From: Bacillota bacterium
Lineage (GTDB): Bacteria > Bacillota > Clostridia > Peptostreptococcales > Anaerovoracaceae
Assembly (NCBI GenBank): GCA_030527065.1
Contig: JAUNBO010000063.1
Location: 3,692 to 9,595, forward strand
Direction: 5' to 3'
DNA: 5,904 nucleotides
Below the pieces are notes generated by a model, which worked only from the letters and a program-made list of their open reading frames with translations, did no database searches and was not told the origin of the DNA. The position numbers and the translations under genes were made by a program. Shown here in pieces: positions 1 to 5,488 of the stretch. The first letter of the stretch is position 1, and each line of letters opens with the position of its first letter.

Positions 1-601
1 TGCGGAACTCTTCATCGGTGAAAGGCTCGCCGCTGAAATACTTCTCCATCAGCTCTTCGTCGCTCTCGGCGATGGCCTCGTTCAGGGCTTCTTTCACGTC
101 CTCGGCGATGGGCTCTGTCAGCTCCACTACGGAGAGGCCGAATTTTTCCTTGATCTCCGCCACCACGGCGGCCACGTCCACATTCTCTTTATCGATCTTG
201 TTCACCAGGAAGAAGGTGGGCATATCGTGGTCCTTGCAGGATTTCCATGCCTTTTCCGTACCCACCTGAACGCCGGAGGAGGCGTCCACCACGATCACCG
301 CAGCTTCCACCGCCCGCAGGCCGGAATTCACCTCGCCGATGAAATCGAAATAGCCCGGCGTATCGATGAAATTGATCTTCATTTTATTGTACTCCACCGG
401 AACGATGGACGTGCTGATGGAATATCCCTTTTCAATTTCCATCTTATCGTAGTCGGAAACCGTGTTGCCGTCCTCCACTCTTCCGATCCGGCTGATGACG
501 CCGGTGGCCAGCAGGGCCGCTTCCAGCAGCGTAGTCTTTCCGCAGCCTCCGTGTCCAACCAGAGCAACATTCCTGATAGCGTCGCCAGTGTAGCCTTTCA
601 T
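1..601 (-). CDS. EF-G-like translational GTPase (EF-G-2 type), N-terminal part
   Basis: Only the first 200 codons are present; the gene runs off the window at its 3' end. It starts at the ATG at 601-599 behind AGGAGG with a 5-nt spacer. Visible GTPase motifs are the P-loop GHGGCGKT (residues 16-23), a switch I region with KGYSIST (58-64), G3 DTPGY (80-84) and G4 NKID (134-137). The block GRVEDGNT-SDYD (40-52) is typical of the EF-G-like paralogues related to Thermus EF-G-2 and differs from canonical FusA (AHIDAGKT) and from BipA/TypA or LepA (GHVDHGKT). The family binds GTP and the ribosome in the cytoplasm; its exact role is poorly defined. Two oddities stand out. G3 has Tyr84 where FusA has the catalytic His, as is usual in this subfamily. 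The segment between G4 and the AESDEELMEKY helix (178-188) is about 40 residues shorter than in E. coli EF-G, with the frame intact. It has its own promoter, apart from the tyrS operon. The subfamily call is firm; the function is inferred. Confidence 0.88.
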   Translation of the reverse strand, partial: MKGYTGDAIRNVALVGHGGCGKTTLLEAALLATGVISRIGRVEDGNTVSDYDKMEIEKGYSISTSIVPVEYNKMKINFIDTPGYFDFIGEVNSGLRAVEAAVIVVDASSGVQVGTEKAWKSCKDHDMPTFFLVNKIDKENVDVAAVVAEIKEKFGLSVVELTEPIAEDVKEALNEAIAESDEELMEKYFSGEPFTDEEFR

Positions 602-606
602 AGTAC

Positions 607-612
607 CCTCCT
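607..612 (-). promoter_or_regulatory. Ribosome binding site of the EF-G-like gene
   Basis: AGGAGG on the minus strand, with a 5-nt spacer to the ATG at 601. It supports this start, and no other candidate start lies close by. Confidence 0.8.
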
Positions 613-691
613 AAAATTTTATTCTTCAGACTGCCTCCCCGGCCGGACCGAAGCAGACAGGCCTGTGCGGGGAATCCGCAGCAGTGCCGAT

Positions 692-720
692 ATTATATCA
701 TTTCACGGAGCAAATAGCAA
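692..720 (-). promoter_or_regulatory. Sigma-A-type promoter of the EF-G-like gene
   Basis: On the minus strand, TTGCTA (715-720, four of six consensus bases) and a perfect TATAAT (692-697) are separated by exactly 17 nt. Transcription would start near 685, leaving a leader of about 84 nt before the ATG at 601. The -35 hexamer lies in the intergenic gap after tyrS, so the EF-G-like gene can be expressed apart from the upstream operon. The leader can form a small hairpin at 666-680 (TGCGG/CCGCA, 5-nt loop) and a 7-bp stem CTGCTTC/GAGGCAG nearer the gene, but neither is followed by a T-run. The call rests on sequence match alone. Confidence 0.75.
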
Positions 721-733
721 AGAAATTCTTTGC
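717..733. repeat. Perfect 8-bp inverted repeat between tyrS and the EF-G-like gene
   Basis: GCAAAGAA and TTCTTTGC flank a single central base. The repeat starts 11 nt beyond the tyrS stop codon and covers four bases of the -35 hexamer of the following promoter (717-720). No T-tract follows on the minus strand, so it is at best a weak terminator for the tyrS operon. A protein-binding operator over the -35 is equally possible. An AT-rich palindrome of this size could also arise by chance. Confidence 0.4.
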
Positions 734-744
734 GGCGGGGCCGT

Positions 745-1998
745 CTAAGACAGCTCCACCAGATGGAAGGTTTTTTTCCCTTTCTTTATCAGAAGCTTTC
801 CGTCCCGGAAAAACGCTTCCGTAACGAAGAGGTCCTTGTCCGTCACCTTTTCGCCGTTCAGGGAAAGCCCGCCCTGGGCTATGGTGCGGAAGCCTTCCCC
901 CTTGCTGGGAACCAGCCCCAGGCGGTGTATGAGGGTGACCACGCCCATGCCCGGAGCAGCGAACTCCCCTGCGGACAGGCTGGTCTTCGGCACATCGTCC
1001 ATGCTGCCGCCGCCGGCAAAGAGGGCCCTGGCCGCTTCCTGCGCTTTATGGGCCTCCTGGTCTCCGTGGACCAGCCGGGTCACCTCAAAGGCCAGAGTCT
1101 CCTTGGCCCGGTTGATCTCCGCATCCTGCAAAGAAGACAGGGCCCGGACCTCCTCCATGGGCAGGAAGGTGAGCATGGAGAGACACTTCTCCACGTCCGC
1201 ATCCTCCACATTCCGCCAATACTGGTAAAACTCATAAGGCGAGGTCTTTTCCGCATCCAGCCAGAGGGCGCCCTTCTGGGTCTTCCCCATCTTCTTGCCC
1301 TCGCTGGTGGTGAGCAGAGAGAAGGTCATGCCGTAGACCTGGGCGCTCTCCTCCTTGCGCACCAGATTGACGCCCCCCAGGATGTTGGACCACTGATCGT
1401 CCCCGCCAAACTGCATCTTGCAGCCGTGGCGGCGGTAGAGCTCCAGAAAATCGTAAGACTGCATCAGCATGTAATTGAATTCCAGGAAGGTGAGCCCCGT
1501 CTCCATCCGCTGCTTGAAGCATTCGGCGGTCAGCATGCGGTTGACGGAGAAGTGGCGGCCGATGTCCCTGATGAATTCAATGTAGTTCAGGTCCCACAGC
1601 CAGTGGGCGTTGTTCTCGCAGATGGCCCGGTCAAAATCGATGTATTTGTCGAAAAGGGTCTTGAAGCGGGCGCAGTTTTCCATGACGGTCTCCCGGGACA
1701 TCATGGTCCGCATGTCCGACCGGCCGGAAGGATCCCCGATGAGGCCCGTGCCGCCCCCCAGCAAGACGATGGGCGTATGGCCGTACTTCTGCATATACAT
1801 CATGATGACGATCTGCATGAAGTGTCCCACATGAAGGCAGTCCGCCGTGGGGTCGAAGCCGATATAGAAGCGGATCTTCTCCCGCCCCAGCAGCTCCCGT
1901 ATCTCCTCTTCATGGGTGGTCTGCTGGATCAGGCCTCTCTCCTGCAAAACATCGAATACATTATCGAAGCTGCTTACATTGTCACTGATCTGAAACAT
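745..1998 (-). CDS. tyrS: Tyrosyl-tRNA synthetase (TyrRS, class I)
   Basis: A 417-residue cytoplasmic enzyme that charges tRNA(Tyr) with tyrosine using ATP. The class I signature HVGH lies at residues 56-59 in LHVGHF, after FDPTAD. The second signature is KMGKT (236-240), the TyrRS version of KMSKS. The tyrosine pocket shows Y176, Q180 and D183 in YMLMQSYD, and GGDDQW follows (198-203). The last 60 or so residues form an S4-like tRNA-binding domain (GLSLNGEKV...IKKGKK). Length and layout match Bacillus-type TyrS (about 420 residues). The frame stays open upstream to 2181, but that stretch overlaps upp and encodes Arg/Pro-rich nonsense; the ATG at 1998 has AGGAG 7 nt away and gives the conserved N-terminus. 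It lies 26 nt after upp. No T-box leader, the usual tyrS control in Firmicutes, fits in that gap, so expression probably follows the upp operon. Confidence 0.97.
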   Translation of the reverse strand: MFQISDNVSSFDNVFDVLQERGLIQQTTHEEEIRELLGREKIRFYIGFDPTADCLHVGHFMQIVIMMYMQKYGHTPIVLLGGGTGLIGDPSGRSDMRTMMSRETVMENCARFKTLFDKYIDFDRAICENNAHWLWDLNYIEFIRDIGRHFSVNRMLTAECFKQRMETGLTFLEFNYMLMQSYDFLELYRRHGCKMQFGGDDQWSNILGGVNLVRKEESAQVYGMTFSLLTTSEGKKMGKTQKGALWLDAEKTSPYEFYQYWRNVEDADVEKCLSMLTFLPMEEVRALSSLQDAEINRAKETLAFEVTRLVHGDQEAHKAQEAARALFAGGGSMDDVPKTSLSAGEFAAPGMGVVTLIHRLGLVPSKGEGFRTIAQGGLSLNGEKVTDKDLFVTEAFFRDGKLLIKKGKKTFHLVELS

Positions 1999-2005
1999 TG
2001 GCTTT

Positions 2006-2010
2006 CTCCT
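2006..2010 (-). promoter_or_regulatory. Ribosome binding site that decides the tyrS start
   Basis: AGGAG on the minus strand, 7 nt before the ATG at 1998. It lies in the 26-nt gap between the upp stop and tyrS and favours this start over the longer in-frame extension reaching back to 2181. Confidence 0.8.
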
Positions 2011-2024
2011 GTCAAAGATATGGA

Positions 2025-2654
2025 CTATTTCGTACCATAGAGGCGGTCTCCGGCGTCTCCCAGGCCGGGGACTATGTAGGCGTGGTCGTTCAGGTGGCTG
2101 TCCTTGGCCGCAATGAAGATGTCCACATCCGGGTGGGCTTTTTGCAGCACCTCTATGCCTTCCGGGGCGGCTATGATGCACATGAAAATGATATCCTTCC
2201 CGCCTCTGGCCTTGATGAAATCTATGGCTGCGGCAGCACTGCCGCCGGTGGCCAGCATGGGATCCAGGACAAAGACCTGGCGGTGGCCGATATCGTTGGG
2301 CAGCTTGCAGTAATACTCGATGGGTTCATGGGTATCCGGATCTCTGTAAAGACCGATGTGGCCCACCTTGGCGTTGGGGACCATGTTCAGCATCCCGTCC
2401 ACCATGCCCAGCCCCGCCCGCAGGATGGGGACCAGGGCGATGTCCTCTCCCTCCAGCATTTTCACTGTGGTCTTGCAGAGGGGGGTCTCGATGTCCACGT
2501 CCTCCAGGGGAAGGTCCCTGGTGGCCTCATAGCACATGAGCATGGAAATTTCCTTCACCAGCTCTCTGAAATCCTTTACGCTGGTCTCGGCCTTCCGTAT
2601 CAGGGCGGTCTTGTGTTGAATCAGCGGATGATCGAATACATAAACTTTTCCCAT
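2025..2654 (-). CDS. upp: Uracil phosphoribosyltransferase (UPRT)
   Basis: A 209-residue salvage enzyme that joins uracil to PRPP to give UMP and pyrophosphate in the cytoplasm. It matches the Firmicute UPRT family over its whole length: MGKVYVFDHPLIQHK at the N-terminus, ILRAGLGMVDGM (77-88), the PRPP-binding loop DPMLATGGS (131-139), FMCIIAAPEG, and the uracil-binding end GLGDAGDRLYGTK. The frame is open to an ATG at 2684, but the start at 2654 has GGAGGT with a 6-nt spacer and gives the family's invariant N-terminus, so the ten extra residues are rejected. It follows rpiB by 36 nt. RpiB equilibrates ribose-5-phosphate, the precursor of PRPP, so the two genes make metabolic sense together. 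No PyrR-type attenuator is visible in front of it. Confidence 0.97.
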   Translation of the reverse strand: MGKVYVFDHPLIQHKTALIRKAETSVKDFRELVKEISMLMCYEATRDLPLEDVDIETPLCKTTVKMLEGEDIALVPILRAGLGMVDGMLNMVPNAKVGHIGLYRDPDTHEPIEYYCKLPNDIGHRQVFVLDPMLATGGSAAAAIDFIKARGGKDIIFMCIIAAPEGIEVLQKAHPDVDIFIAAKDSHLNDHAYIVPGLGDAGDRLYGTK

Positions 2655-2660
2655 AACGCT

Positions 2661-2666
2661 ACCTCC
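2661..2666 (-). promoter_or_regulatory. Ribosome binding site that decides the upp start
   Basis: GGAGGT on the minus strand, 6 nt before the ATG at 2654. It lies downstream of the alternative ATG at 2684 and so supports the shorter protein. Confidence 0.8.
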
Positions 2667-2690
2667 AGAATATATTATGTGCAATAATGA

Positions 2691-3125
2691 TTACAGATCG
2701 TTGAGCCGGTCCACCCGGCGCTGGTGCCGGCCTCCCTCGAAGTCCGTATCCAGCCATATGTCCACCAGCCTGAGGGCTTCCTCTTCCTCCAGGACCCTGC
2801 CTCCCAGGGCCAGGACGTTGGCGTCGTTATGACGTTTGGCCATTTCCGCCATGAAGGGCGTTACAGCCAGGGCGCAGCGGACGCCTTTCACCTTGTTGGC
2901 GGCGATGGAAATGCCTATGCCGGTGCCGCAGCACACGATCCCCAGGTCCGCCTTTCCTTCGGCCACAGCCCGGGCGCAGGCCTCTCCGTATTGAGGGTAG
3001 TCCACGGACTCCTCAGAGAAGGTCCCCAGATCCAGCACCTCCACATTCTCCCTGCTTTTCAGATGTTCTTTAACAGCTTCCTTCAGTTGGAATCCCCCGT
3101 GGTCGCTGGCTGTGGCGATGATCAT
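2691..3125 (-). CDS. rpiB: Ribose-5-phosphate isomerase B (RpiB/LacAB family)
   Basis: A 144-residue cytoplasmic sugar-phosphate isomerase that interconverts ribulose-5-phosphate and ribose-5-phosphate in the pentose phosphate pathway. Family landmarks are SDHGGFQLK (7-15), ESVDYPQYG (39-47), the active-site loop CGTGIG (66-71) with Cys66 and Thr68, HNDANVLALG (99-108) with the conserved His99, and FEGGRHQRR near the C-terminus. Length is normal (140-150). The stretch just before the conserved HND reads ALAVTPFMAEM; many relatives have a Cys/Ser-containing sequence here, a modest variation outside the residues above. The ATG at 3125 is preceded by AGGAGG, which shares two bases with the tsaC stop codon, so translation of the two genes is probably coupled. 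The related allose-6-phosphate and galactose-6-phosphate isomerases share this fold, but the translation and nucleotide neighbours favour RpiB. Confidence 0.94.
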   Translation of the reverse strand: MIIATASDHGGFQLKEAVKEHLKSRENVEVLDLGTFSEESVDYPQYGEACARAVAEGKADLGIVCCGTGIGISIAANKVKGVRCALAVTPFMAEMAKRHNDANVLALGGRVLEEEEALRLVDIWLDTDFEGGRHQRRVDRLNDL

Positions 3126-3134
3126 GGTACCCTT

Positions 3135-3140
3135 CCTCCT
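3135..3140 (-). promoter_or_regulatory. rpiB ribosome binding site overlapping the tsaC stop
   Basis: AGGAGG on the minus strand, 9 nt before the rpiB ATG. Its first two bases are the last two of the tsaC TAG stop (3139-3141), an arrangement typical of translationally coupled genes. Confidence 0.75.
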
Positions 3141-4173
3141 ACACTCTTACAATATGATATCCTGCGGATTTCAGCATGCGGTTCATCACCGCAAAGCCCA
3201 GCTGGTCCTTATCGCTGAGGGCGCCGGCCAGGATCAGGTCCACGCCTTCCCCGTCCAGCTCCCGGAGCCGGGCAAAGAACTCATGGGCCGCCTCTAAAAA
3301 TCCCTGCTCTTCAAAGAGGATGACGCCTACCTTCAGGCCCATGGCCTCGTTGACGGCCTTCAGCCGGCGGATCTCCTGCTCCACCCGCTCCCTCCGGCCT
3401 TCCAGAAGGGTCATGGCAGCTTTGGGCGCATAATGCCTGTATTTCATTCCCGGCGAACGGGGGCGCTCCGGCTCTCTGTCCCCGCCGTCTTCCCTGGCCG
3501 TGGTCTGGGCCACCACGCCGGGGTCGAAAATCACCTCTTCTTCTATGGCGGCGCTGAGGACCTCCGGCGTCAGGACCCCCGGCCGAAGGACCGCGGCCAC
3601 CGGCTCCGTCAGGTCCAGCACCGTGGATTCTATCCCCACCCGGCAGTCCCCGCCGGCCAGGATCACATCCACCCTGCCGTCCAGGTCCTCTGTCACGTGA
3701 GCGGCCCTGGTGGGGCTGGGGCGGCCGGACAGGTTGGCGGAAGGCGCCGCAACAGGGCGGTCCGCCCGGCGGATCAGCTCCAGGGCCACAGGGTGGTCCG
3801 GCATACGGACCGCCACCGTGGGGAGCCCCCCCGTGGTGACGTCCGGCACACAGGGCTTCTTTTCCAGGACCAGCGTAAGAGGCCCCGGCCAGAAATTCTC
3901 TATCAGCTTTACCACGCGGGGGGAAAGCCGGGGGGTCAGCTGCCCGATGTCGCTGGCTCTGGCGATGTGGCAGATGAGAGGGTTGTCCGAGGGCCGTCCT
4001 TTGGCCCGGTAGATCCCCGCCACCGCCTCCGGGTCCAGCGCGTTGGCCCCCAGCCCGTATACGGTTTCCGTGGGAAAGGCCACCAGCCCGCCCCGGCGTA
4101 TCACCGCCGCCGCTTCTTCAATGTGGGCCAGGGCCCTTTCATCCAGCTCCGCCACCTGATAAATCTTCGTCAT
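3139..4173 (-). CDS. tsaC: Threonylcarbamoyl-AMP synthase, two-domain Sua5/YwlC type
   Basis: A 344-residue enzyme that makes threonylcarbamoyl-AMP from threonine, bicarbonate and ATP, the first step of t6A37 synthesis in tRNAs that read ANN codons. The N-terminal YrdC domain (about 10-205) shows FPTETVYGLG (33-42), the nucleotide-binding KGR (58-60) in AKGRPSDNPL, WPGPLT (95-100), APSANLSG with Ser145 and Asn147, and GIESTVLD (180-187). A linker with KYRHYAP (244-250) leads into the C-terminal Sua5 domain, ending GFAVMNRMLKSAGYHIVRV. The length matches Sua5/YwlC and not the short E. coli TsaC (190 residues). An in-frame TGA about 45 nt upstream, with no ATG, GTG or TTG in between, fixes the start at 4173. 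That ATG lacks a well-spaced Shine-Dalgarno: GGAAGA is only 2 nt away and AAGGAG lies 33 nt upstream. The gene follows prfA by 82 nt, the place where prmC is often found. Confidence 0.95.
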   Translation of the reverse strand: MTKIYQVAELDERALAHIEEAAAVIRRGGLVAFPTETVYGLGANALDPEAVAGIYRAKGRPSDNPLICHIARASDIGQLTPRLSPRVVKLIENFWPGPLTLVLEKKPCVPDVTTGGLPTVAVRMPDHPVALELIRRADRPVAAPSANLSGRPSPTRAAHVTEDLDGRVDVILAGGDCRVGIESTVLDLTEPVAAVLRPGVLTPEVLSAAIEEEVIFDPGVVAQTTAREDGGDREPERPRSPGMKYRHYAPKAAMTLLEGRRERVEQEIRRLKAVNEAMGLKVGVILFEEQGFLEAAHEFFARLRELDGEGVDLILAGALSDKDQLGFAVMNRMLKSAGYHIVRV

Positions 4174-4195
4174 GCTCTTCCATGAACGACGGCAT
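4139..4195 (-). other. Possible 18-codon upstream ORF overlapping the tsaC start
   Basis: An ATG at 4195 opens a frame, different from tsaC, that encodes MPSFMEEHDEDLSGGGAG and stops with TGA at 4139-4141, 32 nt inside tsaC. AAGGAG (4207-4212) lies 11 nt before this ATG, a better Shine-Dalgarno match than anything in front of the tsaC ATG. It could be a leader peptide affecting tsaC translation, or chance. The peptide resembles nothing I recognise, including any PrmC end. Confidence 0.25.
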
Positions 4196-4255
4196 TCGCC
4201 GCCCTTCTCCTTATATCGTCATTTGGCGATCCGTGCCCCTGCGGCAGCTGCGCCA

Positions 4256-5323
4256 TCAGAAATTCTTCATTTTCTCCGCCTGGTCCGAGGTGATGAGCCC
4301 TTCTATGATCTCATCCAGATCTCCGTCCAGGAAGTAGTCCAGCTTGTACAGGGTGAGGCCGATGCGATGGTCCGAGACCCGCCCCTGAGGAAAGTTGTAG
4401 GTACGTATGCGCTCGCTTCTGTCGCCGCTGCCCACCTGGCTTTTCCGGGCTTCGGAGATCTCCTTGTTCTGCTCCTGGAGCTTGGCGTCGTAGAGACGGG
4501 CGCGAAGGACCTTGAAGGCCTTGTCCTTGTTCTTCAGCTGGGATTTTTCATCCTGGCAGGTGACCACGATGCCTGTGGGCACATGGGTCAGGCGGACGGC
4601 GGAATCCGTGGTGTTGACGCACTGGCCGCCGTTGCCGGAGGCCCGGTAGACGTCCACCCGGACGTCGTTGGGGTCCAGGTCCACTTCCACATCATCGATT
4701 TCCGGCAGCACCGCCACCGTGGCCGCCGAGGTATGGATGCGGCCGCTGGATTCCGTCTCCGGCACCCGCTGCACCCGGTGGACGCCGCTTTCGTATTTCA
4801 GGCGGGAATAAGCGCCCCGGCCCTTTATCAGCACCACGGCCTCTTTTACGCCGCCTATCCCGGTTTCATTGGCGTCTATCACTTCCGTCTTCCAGTTTCT
4901 CCGCTCCGCATAGCGGATATACATCCGCAGCAGGTCCCCGGCAAACAGGGCGGCTTCTTCGCCGCCGGTGCCGGCCCGGACCTCCAGGATGACGTTTTTT
5001 TCATCGTTGGGGTCTTTGGGCAGAAGCAGCACCTGCATTTCCCGGCTGAGCTGTTCCGTCCTCTCCTCCAGCTCGGAAAGCTCTGCTTTGGCCATCTCCC
5101 GGAGCTCCTCGTCCACGCCGCTTTCCCCCAGCAGCTCCTTTGTCCCCGCCAGGTCTTCCACGGCCTTCTTGTATTCCCGGTATTTGTTCACCACCGGCTC
5201 CATTTCGGCCATTTCTTTCATGTGCTTCTGCCAGAGGGCCTGATCGGCGATGACCGCCGGGTCCGAGACCTTCTGACTCAGCTCCCCGTATTTTTCCTGA
5301 ATGAAATCCAATTTATCGTACAT
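4256..5323 (-). CDS. prfA: Peptide chain release factor 1 (RF1)
   Basis: A 355-residue cytoplasmic class I release factor that recognises UAA and UAG and triggers hydrolysis of the finished peptide. The N-terminal part is helical (about 1-100). Next come VRAGTGGEEAALFA (115-128) and SGVHRVQRVPETES, whose PET (188-190) is the stop-codon-reading PxT motif of RF1; RF2 has SPF. The catalytic GGQ is at 232-234 in SGNGGQCVN; E. coli has His after GGQ where this protein has Cys235. SGDRSERIRTYNFPQGRVSDHR and a normal C-terminus follow. The ATG at 5323 has GGGAG with an 8-nt spacer and gives the expected length. It heads the likely prfA-tsaC-rpiB-upp-tyrS operon. PrmC, which methylates the GGQ glutamine, is often encoded next to prfA but is not found here; the next gene is tsaC. 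Confidence 0.97.
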   Translation of the reverse strand: MYDKLDFIQEKYGELSQKVSDPAVIADQALWQKHMKEMAEMEPVVNKYREYKKAVEDLAGTKELLGESGVDEELREMAKAELSELEERTEQLSREMQVLLLPKDPNDEKNVILEVRAGTGGEEAALFAGDLLRMYIRYAERRNWKTEVIDANETGIGGVKEAVVLIKGRGAYSRLKYESGVHRVQRVPETESSGRIHTSAATVAVLPEIDDVEVDLDPNDVRVDVYRASGNGGQCVNTTDSAVRLTHVPTGIVVTCQDEKSQLKNKDKAFKVLRARLYDAKLQEQNKEISEARKSQVGSGDRSERIRTYNFPQGRVSDHRIGLTLYKLDYFLDGDLDEIIEGLITSDQAEKMKNF

Positions 5324-5359
5324 TTTTATAACTCCCGAATCTGCCGTCCGCCCTCTGTT

Positions 5360-5424
5360 CCGGAGGGCCCCGGCCTTGCTCCGGCTTTTGCCGGCGCCGG
5401 CGGCTCATGTCTTTCCGGCCGCCG
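5360..5424 (-). promoter_or_regulatory. GC-rich structured leader of prfA with alternative stems
   Basis: Three stems can be drawn in the RNA made from the minus strand: CGGCGGC/GCCGCCG (5418-5424 with 5398-5404), CCGGC-AAAA-GCCGG (5381-5394), and CCGGAG/CTCCGG (5379-5384 with 5360-5365). The last two share 5381-5384 and cannot form together. No T-run follows any of them, so they are not intrinsic terminators. They could affect transcript stability or translation of prfA, or reflect GC-rich sequence only. No named riboswitch is recognised. Confidence 0.35.
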
Positions 5425-5429
5425 CTTTT

Positions 5430-5438
5430 ATTCTACCA
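5430..5438 (-). promoter_or_regulatory. Likely extended -10 promoter of the prfA operon
   Basis: TGGTAGAAT on the minus strand: TAGAAT (5430-5435) matches five of six -10 bases and has the TGn extension in front. The -35 position 17 nt upstream falls in the T-run of the rpmE terminator and is not a good match, so recognition would depend on the extended -10. The start would be near 5423. A promoter is expected here because the terminator just upstream should cut prfA off from rpmE transcription. Confidence 0.5.
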
Positions 5439-5449
5439 CAGCACTGTCT

Positions 5450-5478
5450 AAAAAAAAACCGGAAATGCGATTTCCGGT
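5450..5478 (-). terminator. Intrinsic terminator of rpmE
   Basis: On the minus strand, ACCGGAAAT and ATTTCCGGT form a perfect 9-bp stem around the loop CGC, followed by an uninterrupted run of nine T (5450-5458, the first of which is also the last stem base). It begins 11 nt after the rpmE stop codon. There is no T-run on the other side, so it works on the minus strand only. It separates rpmE from the prfA operon. Confidence 0.95.
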
Positions 5479-5488
5479 CGTTTCTGCC

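Noticed and set aside
1..601. BipA/TypA or LepA as identity of the partial GTPase
   Set aside because: Those families have GHVDHGKT and DTPGHADF. GHGGCGKT, the VEDGNT-SDYD block and DTPGYFDF fit the EF-G-2-like group.
717..733. Intrinsic terminator for the tyrS operon
   Set aside because: The stem is AT-rich with almost no loop and no T-tract follows on the minus strand; kept only as a palindrome.
730..2040. Long plus-strand open frame of 436 codons
   Set aside because: It lies opposite tyrS, whose full set of TyrRS motifs is certain. The product shows no family motif; long antisense frames are common opposite GC-rich genes.
1999..2181. N-terminal extension of tyrS by 61 codons
   Set aside because: It overlaps upp, encodes an Arg/Pro-rich stretch unlike any TyrRS, and a good Shine-Dalgarno marks the ATG at 1998.
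2655..2684. N-terminal extension of upp by 10 codons
   Set aside because: The ATG at 2654 has a well-spaced GGAGGT and begins the family's conserved N-terminus.
4213..4218. Possible -10 (GATATAAG) in front of tsaC
   Set aside because: No -35 match lies at a suitable distance, and the short gap after prfA fits an operon.
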